This document shows positions 8,635 through 18,410 of a DNA stretch of 64,000 nucleotides, piece by piece (within the stretch, counting starts at the first letter, position 1; every line of letters starts with the position of its first letter). This DNA is from Bacillota bacterium (GTDB lineage: Bacteria > Bacillota > Clostridia > Acetivibrionales > DSM-2933): assembly GCA_023430975.1 (NCBI GenBank), contig JAEYYB010000116.1, positions 86,893 through 150,892 of the forward strand, given 5' to 3'. The notes under the pieces were generated by a model that was given only the letters and a program-made list of their open reading frames with translations, made no database searches and was not told the DNA's origin. The translations under genes and the position numbers were made by a program.

Positions 8635-10002
8635 ATGAATTTTACAGCTAAAGATAAAAAAACATTGACTATTGTAGGAGTTTTTTTAGTGCTGTTTTTT
8701 TCATGGAAATTCTTCTTTAGTCCTCAGCTTAATTCCATTTCTGCTCTCAAAAAGGAAATTAAAGAAAAAAAGGACATATATTCAACTAATTTGATCTATA
8801 AGGACAAGAGTAATAACTTAGAAAGCGAGCTGAAATTTTTAAACCAGAGACTGCAGGATATTAAAGTTAAGTATCCGCCTGATTTGAATTATGATGAAGT
8901 TTTCATGACTATAAAAAAACTTGCTTCTTCATCAGGGGTAAGTATCAGCAGCATAAAGTTTGACGTGAAGTCTGGGAGTTCAAATGTAAAATCCTCACAG
9001 GAACAAGTTCCAGTAGATACAAGCCAAGTAAGTACAAGCCAAGTAAACACAGGCGAAGCAAATTCGAGCAGTAGTATGACTGCAACTGTTGTGCAGCCAA
9101 TAGAAGACAATACATTGGACTTAAATGGCAGGAAGATTCAGCAATTTATTAATGAGTTTGGAGTTCCGGTTTCTGGAGATTTGGAGAGCAAAGCACCATT
9201 TAATAATGGAGAAGGCTATAAAATTGGATTAATGCTGACCGGGGAAGGAAAAATGAATCAAATTCAAGGCTTTTTAAAAGGCGTTGAAGATATGAAGAAC
9301 GAAACATTATATAACCAAATTCAAATTAACAAGGGTACCGATGAGAATCTTACTTTTAATCTGAGTTTAAGTTTTCTGGGTATATATAACAATGCCGGCG
9401 GAAATAAAATCATTGAAGATAAGGATTTGCCTGTTGTGGATAAGGAAGTCAGGCAAGATATATTTAATCCTTACGAGGGATATGTGGGACAGAATATTAC
9501 CACTGAAAGCACGATTAATAAGGAAAATACAACAAATATTACTATAGATGAGATTAAAAAGTATGATTTTACCATGAGGGTAATGCCATATGGTGATAAT
9601 ATTGCACCTCCAACTGTATCGCTGACTGCAAAGAAGGCTATACTGACAGGCGTAATTAAAAACATGCCTGTTATATATGGAGATAGCAGCAATGAAGTTA
9701 ATGTAGAGCTATATGTTGAAGAGCTGAATGGAAAGTATTATTTCAAGTTCAAAACGAGCCAGGAGGCTTTTCCGGATCCCCAGTATATTAATACTCATGA
9801 ATTCCTTCCTGAGGGTAATGAAATAACACTTCTTGTTGACTCAACTCCGAGGAAATATCTGGGTGATAAGTCTTTAGCAGTTATAAAGATAATTAATAAG
9901 ACAAAGAAAGATGTAAAGATCAATGTTATCAATGAAGATAAAAATAATCCAAGGGTGAAGTTTCAAGACCTTCAGCCCAATATTATGGTATCATACAGAT
10001 AG
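8635..10002 (+). CDS. pilO: PilO-like pilus assembly protein with long C-terminal extension
   Basis: Bitopic membrane protein, 455 residues, start ATG after AGGAAGTG. One membrane helix (about 10-30) is followed by a coiled coil and a PilO-type domain with IKVKYPPDLNYDEVF, then a Ser/Val/Gln-rich insert (about 115-145). The C-terminal 200 residues are beta-rich and are not part of normal PilO (about 200 residues), so this looks like PilO plus an extra domain. The extension may replace PilP, which is absent, but that is inference. Confidence 0.8.
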   Translation: MNFTAKDKKTLTIVGVFLVLFFSWKFFFSPQLNSISALKKEIKEKKDIYSTNLIYKDKSNNLESELKFLNQRLQDIKVKYPPDLNYDEVFMTIKKLASSSGVSISSIKFDVKSGSSNVKSSQEQVPVDTSQVSTSQVNTGEANSSSSMTATVVQPIEDNTLDLNGRKIQQFINEFGVPVSGDLESKAPFNNGEGYKIGLMLTGEGKMNQIQGFLKGVEDMKNETLYNQIQINKGTDENLTFNLSLSFLGIYNNAGGNKIIEDKDLPVVDKEVRQDIFNPYEGYVGQNITTESTINKENTTNITIDEIKKYDFTMRVMPYGDNIAPPTVSLTAKKAILTGVIKNMPVIYGDSSNEVNVELYVEELNGKYYFKFKTSQEAFPDPQYINTHEFLPEGNEITLLVDSTPRKYLGDKSLAVIKIINKTKKDVKINVINEDKNNPRVKFQDLQPNIMVSYR

Positions 10003-10015
10003 GTGGGGGATAGCA

Positions 10016-10843
10016 GTGAAAATCCCATTTAAGAGATTGTTTTTATTAAGCCTTGGAGGATCAAAAGGAGTAACTCTTCCTGAAGTCCTTGTTGCAGTGA
10101 GCATTTTTTCTATTATAGTAGTTCCGTTTCTTGGGACTTTTTTATCTGCTACCAATAACAATGTGGTATCAAAAGACATATTATATTCTTCGGTTATTTC
10201 TCAAAAAGCAATGGATGATATCAAGGCAAGACCTCTACTGCTGGCCGATAAAGCCGGTAAACTTGCGGAGCTTTACGAAAGTGAAGGCCCGTATAAGGTT
10301 TATTATAAAATAGACGGTATAAAGACGGGTGAACTTCCACAAGACACCAATCAATTTGATTTTGATCTTTATAGTAAAAATATGTGTCAGGAATTTGTTG
10401 TAGATGGCTCAACGGTAAAACTAAATGGTTTTTCATACAGCCTTGTAAATGGTGGAGCACCGGAGAAATATCACCTTAATATAAGTAAAAGTTCAGATGA
10501 ATATAATTATAAGTTTTATAAGGGCGGTATTTTTCAAAATTATGGCCTGATTACCCCTGATACAGAAATTAATGAAAAAATTAGTTTTATTGGAGAGGGT
10601 ACCGATAAATTTGAGCTTCATGTAACAGTAGATGATACTGTCGATAAAAACGTGAATTTTTATATAGTTGATGATGATAACAATAGGTTAATCCTTGTTA
10701 ATGACGGAAATAAAAGCTTTAACCGTTATATGTATGCAGTAAGTGATCAGGTTAAATATTCCGACTCATTATATAAAATCGAGGTTACAGTTTATAAAGG
10801 CCCGGATGTTATAAACAGGCTTATTTCATATGTAAACAAGTAA
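10016..10843 (+). CDS. minor pilin-like protein with type IV prepilin signal
   Basis: A 275-residue protein with leader MKIPFKRLFLLSLGGSKG and then VTLPEVLVAVSIFSIIVV. This is a class III prepilin signal with G-1 and Glu+5, and an unusually hydrophobic leader. Start GTG 10016 follows AGGTGGGGGA, 13 bases after pilO. The C-terminal domain is beta-rich and has no family I recognise. A minor pilin of the PilV/GspI type is likely. Confidence 0.78.
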   Translation: MKIPFKRLFLLSLGGSKGVTLPEVLVAVSIFSIIVVPFLGTFLSATNNNVVSKDILYSSVISQKAMDDIKARPLLLADKAGKLAELYESEGPYKVYYKIDGIKTGELPQDTNQFDFDLYSKNMCQEFVVDGSTVKLNGFSYSLVNGGAPEKYHLNISKSSDEYNYKFYKGGIFQNYGLITPDTEINEKISFIGEGTDKFELHVTVDDTVDKNVNFYIVDDDNNRLILVNDGNKSFNRYMYAVSDQVKYSDSLYKIEVTVYKGPDVINRLISYVNK

Positions 10844-10901
10844 ATGTAAACAAGTAAAAGCGATTATGTTCTTAAGTGTATGTATTTTAATGAGGTATTG
10901 T

Positions 10902-13232
10902 ATGAGTTTTAAACTATGCTGTTATATAAAAGAAAGTAAGAATAAGGGTTCCGCAATGGTGCTTGTATTGCTTATGCTCATAGTAATGTCACTTCTTGGG
11001 GTATCTTTAGTGATGCTAACAACCAGCGGACTTAAGATGAGCGTGTTTCACAGCGATTTAAACAAGGCCTTTTATACTGCGGAATCTGCTGTTGAGCAGG
11101 TGGCAAGTGTATTGAATGAAAAAGTTGCATTATTGCAGGAGCAAGCAAGAGTAGTGGCATCGTCGCATATACAGGAATTGATGGAAAAAGAGCCTGAAAG
11201 GTTCAGGTCTATTGATGGCAATATTATAAAGTCTGTTACTGAAAATGAATTCAGGACTAAATATTTAGAGGCTTTTTATGATGGCCTTGGTTCCGAGTTT
11301 GGAAGCATTGACAGTGAATATAAGAAAACTCTTTTAGATAGCGAAGTTACCGATTCATTAGGCAATGTTTACAAGGATTTAGGCATAGATCAGGGTACCA
11401 TGTATTTGGAATCTGTGGAGTATAATAACATTTCCCATAATTTAAAGGTTACTACCAAAGGTGTATTTAATGAATACAAAAAGAGCCTTGAGGTTACATT
11501 TGAATTGCTTCCCGATTCAACCTCCATACCTTATCAGGGAATTGGAAAAGTATCGGTAAATAAGGTGAGGGAAAGACCGGGGATATTTGATAAGGAACTT
11601 GTAGCTGAAAAAAATATATTTGCTGTTTCAGGAGAGATCAAGGTAAATGGAGACGTTCTGTGTTTTGGCACCGTACCGATTGATTCGGGGGGAGAAGAGG
11701 ACCAGACTGCGGACGTTAACAGGTATGGAGGAATAATTGCCGGTATGAGTACCGATGTAACTCAGTATAGTAATGAGTTTGGCTTCGATCCGGCAAAGAC
11801 GGGATCGGTATCAAAAGGTAAAATACAGATAAACGGTAATGCAGCAACTATGGGGTATATTTGTTCTATATTTGGTGATAGCGTTACACAATCATCTGAT
11901 ATAACAATTAATGGTGAGACTTATGCAAGGTCAATAAGATTGGATGAGAAATCAAACTATTCTAAAATAAATTTAAATGGAAATGTATATGTTACAGATA
12001 ATCTCCAAATTGATTCAAATGAGTCGGAGGTCAATGTTTCAGGAGAGTATTACGGTTTTGTTGATGCAGCGTATATGATAAATGGCAATGAAGGGTCATC
12101 GATGGAAGATAGCTTGAAATATAAGCGATCAAGCAGTATAACTGTTAATGGAGATTCACTTTTAAACATTAAAAATAAATTGTTCTTGGGGGGAAGTACT
12201 TTTATAAGAAATGCAGACGGTGATCCGTACATGACTGGGATTTCAGCATTAAAATCGGGAAGAAGATTTATAAATGCCTTTACGGAAAAGGATGAAGAAA
12301 CTGGTGATTCCAATCCGTTATACTGGTATGAGAGTGGGACATACACTACTGAGACACCGTATTTTTCCTCATATAATATTGGCGGGACGCTTGTGGAGCT
12401 TATGGCTGGGAGAAATAAAAACGGGGTACAAACTCCTTTTCCATCCATTACAACCAGGGGTATGCACTTTAAACGTTTATGGGATAATTTATGGAATAAT
12501 CCTGATGATATCCGCTCCAGCTATTTAGATACAGAAAATATCAGCATAATGGAAAATGGATTGGATGGAAATAGGGTAATAGGTTATTCAAATGGTGCGA
12601 TTGTAGCAAATGGACGCGTTTATGGGATTGGCGATTTTGCCGGAAATTACGATTCTACCATGTTTCACGGGATACAGTTTGATTGCACAAAAAAATATCA
12701 TGAAGCAGTAGAGGATTTTTTGTCAGATAAATTCTCTGACACTAATCCAAAGCTGGATTACGCCAGACCAACCAAAAGCCTTGATGCCTATAAAGGCGAT
12801 ATCAGCAAGTATACAGGTCCTAATAAAATAGTAGTGAATGAGCCATACATCATAAAAGATACATATGATAGTCAAATAGGAATGTTCTATTATGGCACAG
12901 GTGATACTGAGATAACTCCAAGTGGTTCAAACTGTATCATCGGAGGAAAGGAAACCATTCCAAAGGGAATAATATATGTGGAAGGGAATATCTACATAAA
13001 AAGCGGTTTTAAATTCGATGGGGTAATATTGGCAACCGGGAATATAATCTTTCTAGGTAGCTCGGAGATAAATGAGAATCAGCCTCTTATTGATGATCTT
13101 TTTAAGAATGACATAAATCTTAAAGGCTTTTTTAACCTTCTTGAGTATGAGGTTTCCAATGAAACAGTACAAAGTCAGAGAGTGGATAAGCGAAACATAT
13201 CTGTTTCAGAATGGAAAGAGGTTAAACCATGA
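10902..13232 (+). CDS. large PilX-like minor pilin / pilus-associated protein
   Basis: A 776-residue protein. Residues about 12-45 (KNKGSAMVLVLLMLIVMSLL followed by GVSLVMLTT) form a PilX-type N-terminal hydrophobic helix, and AFYTAESAVEQVAS is the PilX-N motif. The long remainder contains repeated short beta strands of the INGNAATM / VNGDSLLNI kind, and near the end GIIYVEGNIYIKSGFKFDGV, resembling the bactofilin-like (DUF7305) module of clostridial PilX-like proteins. The ATG at 10902 follows TGAGG; frames from 10866 lack a ribosome-binding site. The last codons and TGA stop lie inside a family A element. Confidence 0.72.
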   Translation: MSFKLCCYIKESKNKGSAMVLVLLMLIVMSLLGVSLVMLTTSGLKMSVFHSDLNKAFYTAESAVEQVASVLNEKVALLQEQARVVASSHIQELMEKEPERFRSIDGNIIKSVTENEFRTKYLEAFYDGLGSEFGSIDSEYKKTLLDSEVTDSLGNVYKDLGIDQGTMYLESVEYNNISHNLKVTTKGVFNEYKKSLEVTFELLPDSTSIPYQGIGKVSVNKVRERPGIFDKELVAEKNIFAVSGEIKVNGDVLCFGTVPIDSGGEEDQTADVNRYGGIIAGMSTDVTQYSNEFGFDPAKTGSVSKGKIQINGNAATMGYICSIFGDSVTQSSDITINGETYARSIRLDEKSNYSKINLNGNVYVTDNLQIDSNESEVNVSGEYYGFVDAAYMINGNEGSSMEDSLKYKRSSSITVNGDSLLNIKNKLFLGGSTFIRNADGDPYMTGISALKSGRRFINAFTEKDEETGDSNPLYWYESGTYTTETPYFSSYNIGGTLVELMAGRNKNGVQTPFPSITTRGMHFKRLWDNLWNNPDDIRSSYLDTENISIMENGLDGNRVIGYSNGAIVANGRVYGIGDFAGNYDSTMFHGIQFDCTKKYHEAVEDFLSDKFSDTNPKLDYARPTKSLDAYKGDISKYTGPNKIVVNEPYIIKDTYDSQIGMFYYGTGDTEITPSGSNCIIGGKETIPKGIIYVEGNIYIKSGFKFDGVILATGNIIFLGSSEINENQPLIDDLFKNDINLKGFFNLLEYEVSNETVQSQRVDKRNISVSEWKEVKP

Positions 13233-13326
13233 TTGAAATATTACTTCCCGTTTTGAGCGTGTGTTCACGAATTAAGTTAACACGAAAGCGAAATTATACG
13301 GGAAGTTATATTTTCAACATGGTTAA
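13222..13326. repeat. family A palindromic element, copy 1
   Basis: This is a 105-base palindrome with ends TTAAACCATGA and CATGGTTAA and arms ACTTCCCG and CGGGAAGT. It overlaps the end of the upstream CDS, so AAA CCA TGA comes from the element. A short direct copy of its left end, CCATGATTGA, follows at 13328-13337. Confidence 0.8.
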
Positions 13327-13360
13327 GCCATGATTGAGACATCAATAAGGCATTATATTT

Positions 13361-13404
13361 AAACAAGCGATTTACTGTATTTGCAGTAAGGTCGCTTGTT
13401 TTTA
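13361..13404 (+). terminator. rho-independent terminator of the pilus locus
   Basis: AACAAGCGA pairs with TCGCTTGTT across a short loop and is followed by a T-run (TTTTTATT). It ends transcription from the pilus genes. Confidence 0.75.
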
Positions 13405-13480
13405 TTATGGAGAGAGTTATGTTCTGGTGAATCTTTCCTTTATTTTTCCCCTTTTCAAGTATATAATAACGTTATAATTC

Positions 13481-13584
13481 TATATTAAAAGTTATAAATC
13501 TCTTACATTTGTCTGTCGCAAACCCCGTTGAACTGTTTGTTATTTGCTCCGCCAAATGTAAGATTATTAAAACTTTTAATATAT
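13481..13584. repeat. family C palindromic element, copy 2
   Basis: A 104-base palindrome with outer arms TATTAAAAGTT and AACTTTTAATA. Compared with copy 1 both arms have changed together, so the pairing is kept. It lies just upstream of the nfo gene, with the possible promoter region next to it. Confidence 0.8.
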
Positions 13585-13617
13585 GTGGTATTTACTTTTA
13601 ATATGAGGAGATTAATG

Positions 13618-14475
13618 ATGATCAGATTTGGACCGTCAGGCAATTCCCAAAGCTTTTATGATGAAGGCTACAAGTCATCGTTGCAAATGCCGGGATGGCT
13701 CAGGCAAAAGGGATTAAGTGCCTATGAGTACCAATGCAGCAAAGGTGTCAAGATTGGTAAGGAAATGGCAGTTAAACTTGGTGAAGAGGCATTGAAGCAT
13801 GATGTTTTTTTAAGTATTCATGCACCTTATTATATAAATTTGGCAAGCCAAGAGGTTTTGAAGCAGGATAACTCAATCAGGTATATAACTGAGACGCTGG
13901 GAGCTGCAAAATGGATGAATGCCTCAAGAATAGTTGTTCATACAGGTTCTTGCAGCAAAATTAACAGGCAATTGGCACTTGATACGGCGATAAAAAATCT
14001 TAAGAGGGCAATATGCGAGGCTGATGATTTAGGACTTGGGCATATAACCATTTGTCCTGAAGTGCTTGGAAAGGTTAACCAGTTGGGAGATCTGGATGAG
14101 ATATTAAAAATGTGCAGCATCGATGAAAGGCTTATACCTACTGTTGATTTTGGACATATTCATGCAAGGGGTATGGGTGCTTTAAACACTAAATCCGATT
14201 TTCAAAATGTTTTAGACAGAATTGAGAATGAAATTGGAAATGAAAGAATGAGAAAAATACATATACATTTTAGCAGGATAGAATATACTAAGGGAGGGGA
14301 GAAAAGGCACTGGTCGTTGGATGATGTCCAGTATGGACCTGAGTTTCATCCGCTTGCTCAATTGATGTATGAAAAAGCTATGGAACCGGTTATTATATGT
14401 GAATCAAGAGAAAAGATGGCTGAAGATGCAATGAAGCTTCAAGAAATTTATATGGATACAAGCAGGGGAGGTTAA
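13618..14475 (+). CDS. nfo: endonuclease IV-like AP endonuclease (TIM barrel)
   Basis: Zinc-dependent TIM-barrel enzyme of the Nfo family that cleaves at abasic sites in base-excision repair. The 285-residue protein has IRFGPSGNSQSFYDEG, LSIHAPYYINLAS, VHTGS, CPEVLGK, TVDFGHIHARG, HIHFSRIEYT and ICESRE, carrying the His/Glu/Asp metal ligands at expected places. Start is ATG 13618 (or 13615) after GAGGAG. The sequence is closer to the diverged clostridial Nfo-like proteins than to E. coli Nfo. aroQ follows 3 bases later. Confidence 0.85.
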   Translation: MIRFGPSGNSQSFYDEGYKSSLQMPGWLRQKGLSAYEYQCSKGVKIGKEMAVKLGEEALKHDVFLSIHAPYYINLASQEVLKQDNSIRYITETLGAAKWMNASRIVVHTGSCSKINRQLALDTAIKNLKRAICEADDLGLGHITICPEVLGKVNQLGDLDEILKMCSIDERLIPTVDFGHIHARGMGALNTKSDFQNVLDRIENEIGNERMRKIHIHFSRIEYTKGGEKRHWSLDDVQYGPEFHPLAQLMYEKAMEPVIICESREKMAEDAMKLQEIYMDTSRGG

Positions 14476-14478
14476 TAT

Positions 14479-14910
14479 ATGAAGAAAGTACTGATTCTGA
14501 ACGGTCCCAATTTAAATATGCTGGGAATAAGGGAAAAGTCGGTATATGGGGCTGAGACACTTCAAGATATAGCACAGAAAGTAAGTGATGAAGCAAAAAT
14601 ATTGGATATGGATTTTGACTTTATGCAGTCCAACCATGAGGGAGAGATCATAGACAAGATACATGATGCAAGGGGTAAATATGATGCAATAATTATAAAC
14701 CCTGGAGCATATACACATTACAGCTATGCAATAAGGGATGCTGTTAAAGCAGTTGAAATACCGACAATTGAAATACATCTTTCAAATATACATGGCCGAG
14801 AAGAATTCAGAAGCAAATCTGTAATTGCACCGGTATGCGTAGGCCAGATATGCGGTTTTGGAAGTAAGAGCTACATACTTGCACTGCATGCAGCAAAAAT
14901 GCAAGATTAA
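14479..14910 (+). CDS. aroQ: type II 3-dehydroquinate dehydratase
   Basis: Dodecameric class II dehydroquinase that converts 3-dehydroquinate to 3-dehydroshikimate. The 143 residues include NGPNLNMLGIRE, catalytic Tyr23 on the flexible loop, NPGAYTHYSYAIRDA and EIHLSNIHGREEFR with the catalytic His region. Length is typical. It begins 3 bases after nfo with site GGGGAGG, so the two genes are co-transcribed. Confidence 0.96.
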   Translation: MKKVLILNGPNLNMLGIREKSVYGAETLQDIAQKVSDEAKILDMDFDFMQSNHEGEIIDKIHDARGKYDAIIINPGAYTHYSYAIRDAVKAVEIPTIEIHLSNIHGREEFRSKSVIAPVCVGQICGFGSKSYILALHAAKMQD

Positions 14911-14957
14911 TAATAAAAGATTAATAATGATTTCTATTAGAGAGGATCGAGATCTGG

Positions 14958-16046
14958 ATGGATAATTTATCAAGTATCATTTATAACCGATTAAAGAGGC
15001 TTAGAGAAAAGCTTAAGTTAAAAGACATTGATGCAGTTCTCATAAGCAAAAGGGAAAACTACATTTACTTATCAGGTTTTACAGGATCTTCCGCCTACCT
15101 TTTGATATTACAGGAAGATGCTTACCTTGTAACGGATTTCAGATATGCAGAGCAATCAAGAAATCAAGCCTCTAAATATAAAATAGTTGAATGTAATGGA
15201 AATACCATAGATGCTTTAAATGAAATAATTAAAAAGTTTGGTATAAAAAAGCTGGGTTTTGAGGAAAATTATCTTACTTACCAAATTTTTAACGAGTATA
15301 AAAACAGTCTTATGGTAAACGATCTTCTACCTTTTGGAAAGGTAATTGATGAGCTGCGTTTTGTAAAAGATGAGGTGGAACTGAAAGTAATAAGGAAGGC
15401 TGTGAAAATAGGTGATGAAGCATTCGCCCATATAATTAACGTTATTAAGCCGGGAATAAAGGAAATAGAAATTGCAGCTGAGATTGAATACCATATGAAA
15501 AAGCTTGGTGCATCAGGTCCATCATTTGATACTATAGTGGCGTCGGGAAAAAGAGCTGCAATGCCCCATGGAGTGGCATCGGAAAAAGTAATTGAGATGG
15601 GGGATATTATTACACTTGATTATGGTTGCATTTATAATAATTACTGCTCCGATATGACCAGGACTGTTTTTTTGGGAGAACCGGATAAAGAGCTTTTAAA
15701 GATATACGAAATAGTAAAAAAAGCTCAATATGAAGCATCAACATCAGCGTATAGAGGACTAAAAGGTAAGGATATTGACAATGTTGCCAGAAGTATAATA
15801 GCAGAAAGTGGTTACGGCCCTAATTTTGGGCATTCGTTAGGCCATGGTGTCGGCATCGAAATTCATGAGGAGCCAAGACTTTCCGTAAGAGGAGAGGTTA
15901 TTATGGAAAACGGCATGGTTGTTACAGTAGAGCCTGGAATATACGTTGAAGGTTTAGGCGGAGTACGTATTGAGGACATTATAGTTATAAATGACCAAAA
16001 ACCTGAGGTTTTAACTTCATCTACAAAGGAAATAATAATTTTGTAA
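14958..16046 (+). CDS. Xaa-Pro aminopeptidase (M24 family)
   Basis: Dinuclear metallopeptidase of the PepP/PepQ/YqhT group that removes N-terminal residues preceding proline. Of 362 residues, about 1-130 form the creatinase N-domain. The C-terminal pita-bread domain carries metal ligands in LDYGCIYNNYCSDMTRT (Asp, Asp), GHSLGHGVGIEIHE (His), VTVEPGIYV (Glu) and GGVRIED (Glu). As in many Firmicutes the gene lies directly upstream of efp. Confidence 0.93.
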   Translation: MDNLSSIIYNRLKRLREKLKLKDIDAVLISKRENYIYLSGFTGSSAYLLILQEDAYLVTDFRYAEQSRNQASKYKIVECNGNTIDALNEIIKKFGIKKLGFEENYLTYQIFNEYKNSLMVNDLLPFGKVIDELRFVKDEVELKVIRKAVKIGDEAFAHIINVIKPGIKEIEIAAEIEYHMKKLGASGPSFDTIVASGKRAAMPHGVASEKVIEMGDIITLDYGCIYNNYCSDMTRTVFLGEPDKELLKIYEIVKKAQYEASTSAYRGLKGKDIDNVARSIIAESGYGPNFGHSLGHGVGIEIHEEPRLSVRGEVIMENGMVVTVEPGIYVEGLGGVRIEDIIVINDQKPEVLTSSTKEIIIL

Positions 16047-16214
16047 ATAAGAAAATTTTTCTTGAAATAAGTACGAATTTATTTTAATATTAACTATGTG
16101 AAATTCTTTATTTTTCTAGTGAATATTATTGGTAAATAATTCATAATTGCTGTATTGCGATCCCAATAATGGATATAAAGACAAGACTTATATAAAATGT
16201 GGAGGGAATAATAA

Positions 16215-16772
16215 ATGATAACAGCAGGAGATTTTAGAAACGGTGCCACCTTTGAGCTGGACGGGAACCTATTTCAGGTAGTTGAATTCCAGCATGTAAA
16301 ACCCGGAAAGGGAGCTGCGTTTGTAAGAACAAGATTAAAAAACATAATTACCGGTGCTACAGTTGAAAGAACTTTTAATCCAACTGATAAAATGCCAAAG
16401 GCTCATATAGAAAGAAAGGACATGCAGTATCTGTACAATGATGGTGATCTATACTATTTTATGGATACCGAAACTTTCGAGCAAATGCCATTAAATAAAA
16501 GTTCAATTGGGGATTTTCTCAAATTTGTTAAAGAAAATGAGGTAGTTAAAATACTCTCTCATAAAGGAAACGTTTTTGGAATTGAGCCTCCAACATTTGT
16601 TGAGTTAGAAATTATCGAAACTGAGCCAGGCTTTAAAGGTGATACTGCTACAGGTGCTACAAAGCCTGCAACAGTTGAGACAGGTGCAGTAATAAAGGTT
16701 CCGCTTTTTGTAAATCAAGGTGATAGAATCAGAATTGATACAAGAACCGGTGAGTATATGGAAAGAGCTTAA
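16215..16772 (+). CDS. efp: translation elongation factor P
   Basis: EF-P rescues ribosomes stalled at polyproline motifs. The 185-residue protein has the KOW-like domain with HVKPGKGAAF, where Lys32 is the tip residue, and two OB domains ending GDRIRIDTRTGEYMERA, the EF-P signature. The ribosome-binding site GGAGGG is optimal. The window encodes proline-rich proteins (the LRR/SLH protein) that may need it. Confidence 0.97.
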   Translation: MITAGDFRNGATFELDGNLFQVVEFQHVKPGKGAAFVRTRLKNIITGATVERTFNPTDKMPKAHIERKDMQYLYNDGDLYYFMDTETFEQMPLNKSSIGDFLKFVKENEVVKILSHKGNVFGIEPPTFVELEIIETEPGFKGDTATGATKPATVETGAVIKVPLFVNQGDRIRIDTRTGEYMERA

Positions 16773-16806
16773 GTGGAATAATAAAATAAAAATTGAGGTG
16801 CTTTAT

Positions 16807-17217
16807 ATGAGTTATTTAAAAGAAAGGGTTGCTTATTTGAAAGGCCTTGCAGAAGGTCTCAACATAAGTGAATCATCTAGTGAAGGTAAGTTGCTAAAGG
16901 CCATGTTGGAAGTTATGGATGATATGGCAGTTTCTGTTGAAGAGTTGGAAGAATCCTTTGATGATATCTCTGAGCAGGTTGACGAGATGGATGAGGATTT
17001 GTCATATTTGTCAAAGGAATTATTAGATGAAGATTCATGCGATGGACATGTTCATGAAGTAGAATGCCCATATTGTAATGAGGCATTTGAATTGGATCCG
17101 TGTGAATTGGATGAAGACACTGACGAAATTGAATGCCCCAATTGCAATAAAAAGATTGAGATTAATTGGGACTGCGAATGTGACTGCGAAGAATGCAGTG
17201 ATGAAGAGAAGAAATAA
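16807..17217 (+). CDS. acidic CD1247-like protein with a C-terminal zinc ribbon
   Basis: A 136-residue acidic protein. Residues 1-80 are helical (YLKERVAYLKGLAEGL, then Glu/Asp-rich coiled coil), the CD1247 N-terminal domain found in clostridia. CPYC near 98 and CPNC near 117 form a zinc ribbon, followed by a Cys/Asp/Glu tail with CECDCEEC. The ATG at 16807 follows GAGGTG; the longer frame overlaps efp. It is probably co-transcribed with efp. The function is unknown. Confidence 0.72.
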   Translation: MSYLKERVAYLKGLAEGLNISESSSEGKLLKAMLEVMDDMAVSVEELEESFDDISEQVDEMDEDLSYLSKELLDEDSCDGHVHEVECPYCNEAFELDPCELDEDTDEIECPNCNKKIEINWDCECDCEECSDEEKK

Positions 17218-17259
17218 AAGCTAATTTTATAAGAATTGAATGATTTCTAATATTATAAA

Positions 17260-17296
17260 AGATAATGATACATTTTAATGTGCCATTATCTTTTTT
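17260..17296 (+). terminator. rho-independent terminator after the efp operon
   Basis: AAGATAATG-ATACATT pairs with AATGTGCCATTATCTT and ends in TTTTTT. It separates the efp pair from the spoIIIA genes. Confidence 0.75.
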
Positions 17297-17393
17297 AATT
17301 TCTGGAAATCATTCTTTTTTGTCATAACATTGGACAAATATTAATATTTATATGTAAGTACACAAAAAAACTGCACAAAGGAGGAATTCTATC

Positions 17394-18410
17394 TTGATTA
17401 CTGAAGATGAAGAAATTAACAAGAAAAAATCATTTTATGATGTGCTTAAGGAAGAAATATTTAATTTTTTGCCTATAGAGCTTAGGAATCTTTTTCTAAG
17501 GATTAATCCTAAAGAGCTAAGTGCAATAGAAGAGATAAGGCTAAGGGCAGGTAAACCATTAATGCTGGAAAGCTGTGGCGGTGATTGGTTTGTGAATCAG
17601 AGCGGTGGACTTGAGAAGTGCTTAACAAATGAGAGAGTGGTTTTCCAGCATGAAATTATAAAAGCACTTGAGCTAATGAGTCAGAATTCAATATATGCAT
17701 TTTTAGAAGATATTAAAAACGGATATATAACCTTAAAAGGGGGACATAGGGTAGGTATAAGCGGTAGGGCAGTTATTGAAGGGGGAACAGTAAAGAATAT
17801 CAAGGATATATCCGCACTTAATATCAGGGTATCGAAGGAGGTAAGAGGGTGCTCTCAAAAGATGATGAAGTATATTATAAAAAATAAAAATGATATATAC
17901 AGCACTCTACTTGTATCTCCACCACAATGCGGAAAAACCACAATGCTTCGTGATATAGCAAGAAACCTGAGTAATGGTATAAAGAGTATGGGTTTTCATG
18001 GCATTAAGGTTGGGATTGTAGATGAACGGTCTGAAATTGGTTCCTGTCATAAAGGCATACCTCAGAATGATGTGGGGGTTAGGACAGATGTACTGGATGG
18101 ATGTCCTAAGGCTGTTGGAATGACCATGATGCTAAGGTCAATGTCTCCAAAGGTTATTATAACTGATGAGATTGGAAATAGTGGAGATATGGAGGCTGTA
18201 ATGCAGGTTATAAATGCCGGCACAAGAATTATTGCTTCTGCCCATGGGTATAACATATCTGAATTAAAGACGAGGAAAGAGGTTCTAGGGTTAATAGAGC
18301 AAAGAGCCTTCGAAAGGTATATAGTTCTTGATAATTCTGAGGGACCTGGTACCTTAAAAGAGGTTATTGATGGTACTACAATGAAGGGAGTACAGCAGAA
18401 TGCTTTTTAA
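17394..18410 (+). CDS. spoIIIAA: stage III sporulation protein AA (ATPase)
   Basis: Secretion-type ATPase that powers the SpoIIIA-SpoIIQ channel between mother cell and forespore. The 338-residue protein has EEIRLRAGKP, GGHRVGISGRAV, a P-loop written SPPQCGKTTMLRDIAR, and GIVDERSEIG and ITDEIG Walker-B-like motifs, all typical of SpoIIIAA. Start is TTG 17394 with AAGGAGG 9 bases before it. Expression in the mother cell under sigma-E is expected from the family. Confidence 0.95.
   Translation: MITEDEEINKKKSFYDVLKEEIFNFLPIELRNLFLRINPKELSAIEEIRLRAGKPLMLESCGGDWFVNQSGGLEKCLTNERVVFQHEIIKALELMSQNSIYAFLEDIKNGYITLKGGHRVGISGRAVIEGGTVKNIKDISALNIRVSKEVRGCSQKMMKYIIKNKNDIYSTLLVSPPQCGKTTMLRDIARNLSNGIKSMGFHGIKVGIVDERSEIGSCHKGIPQNDVGVRTDVLDGCPKAVGMTMMLRSMSPKVIITDEIGNSGDMEAVMQVINAGTRIIASAHGYNISELKTRKEVLGLIEQRAFERYIVLDNSEGPGTLKEVIDGTTMKGVQQNAF

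Noticed and set aside
17321..17360. Possible sigma-E promoter (GTCATAACA) before spoIIIAA
   Set aside because: The -35-like half is plausible but no CATACA-type -10 is at the right spacing, so I do not call it although sigma-E control is expected.
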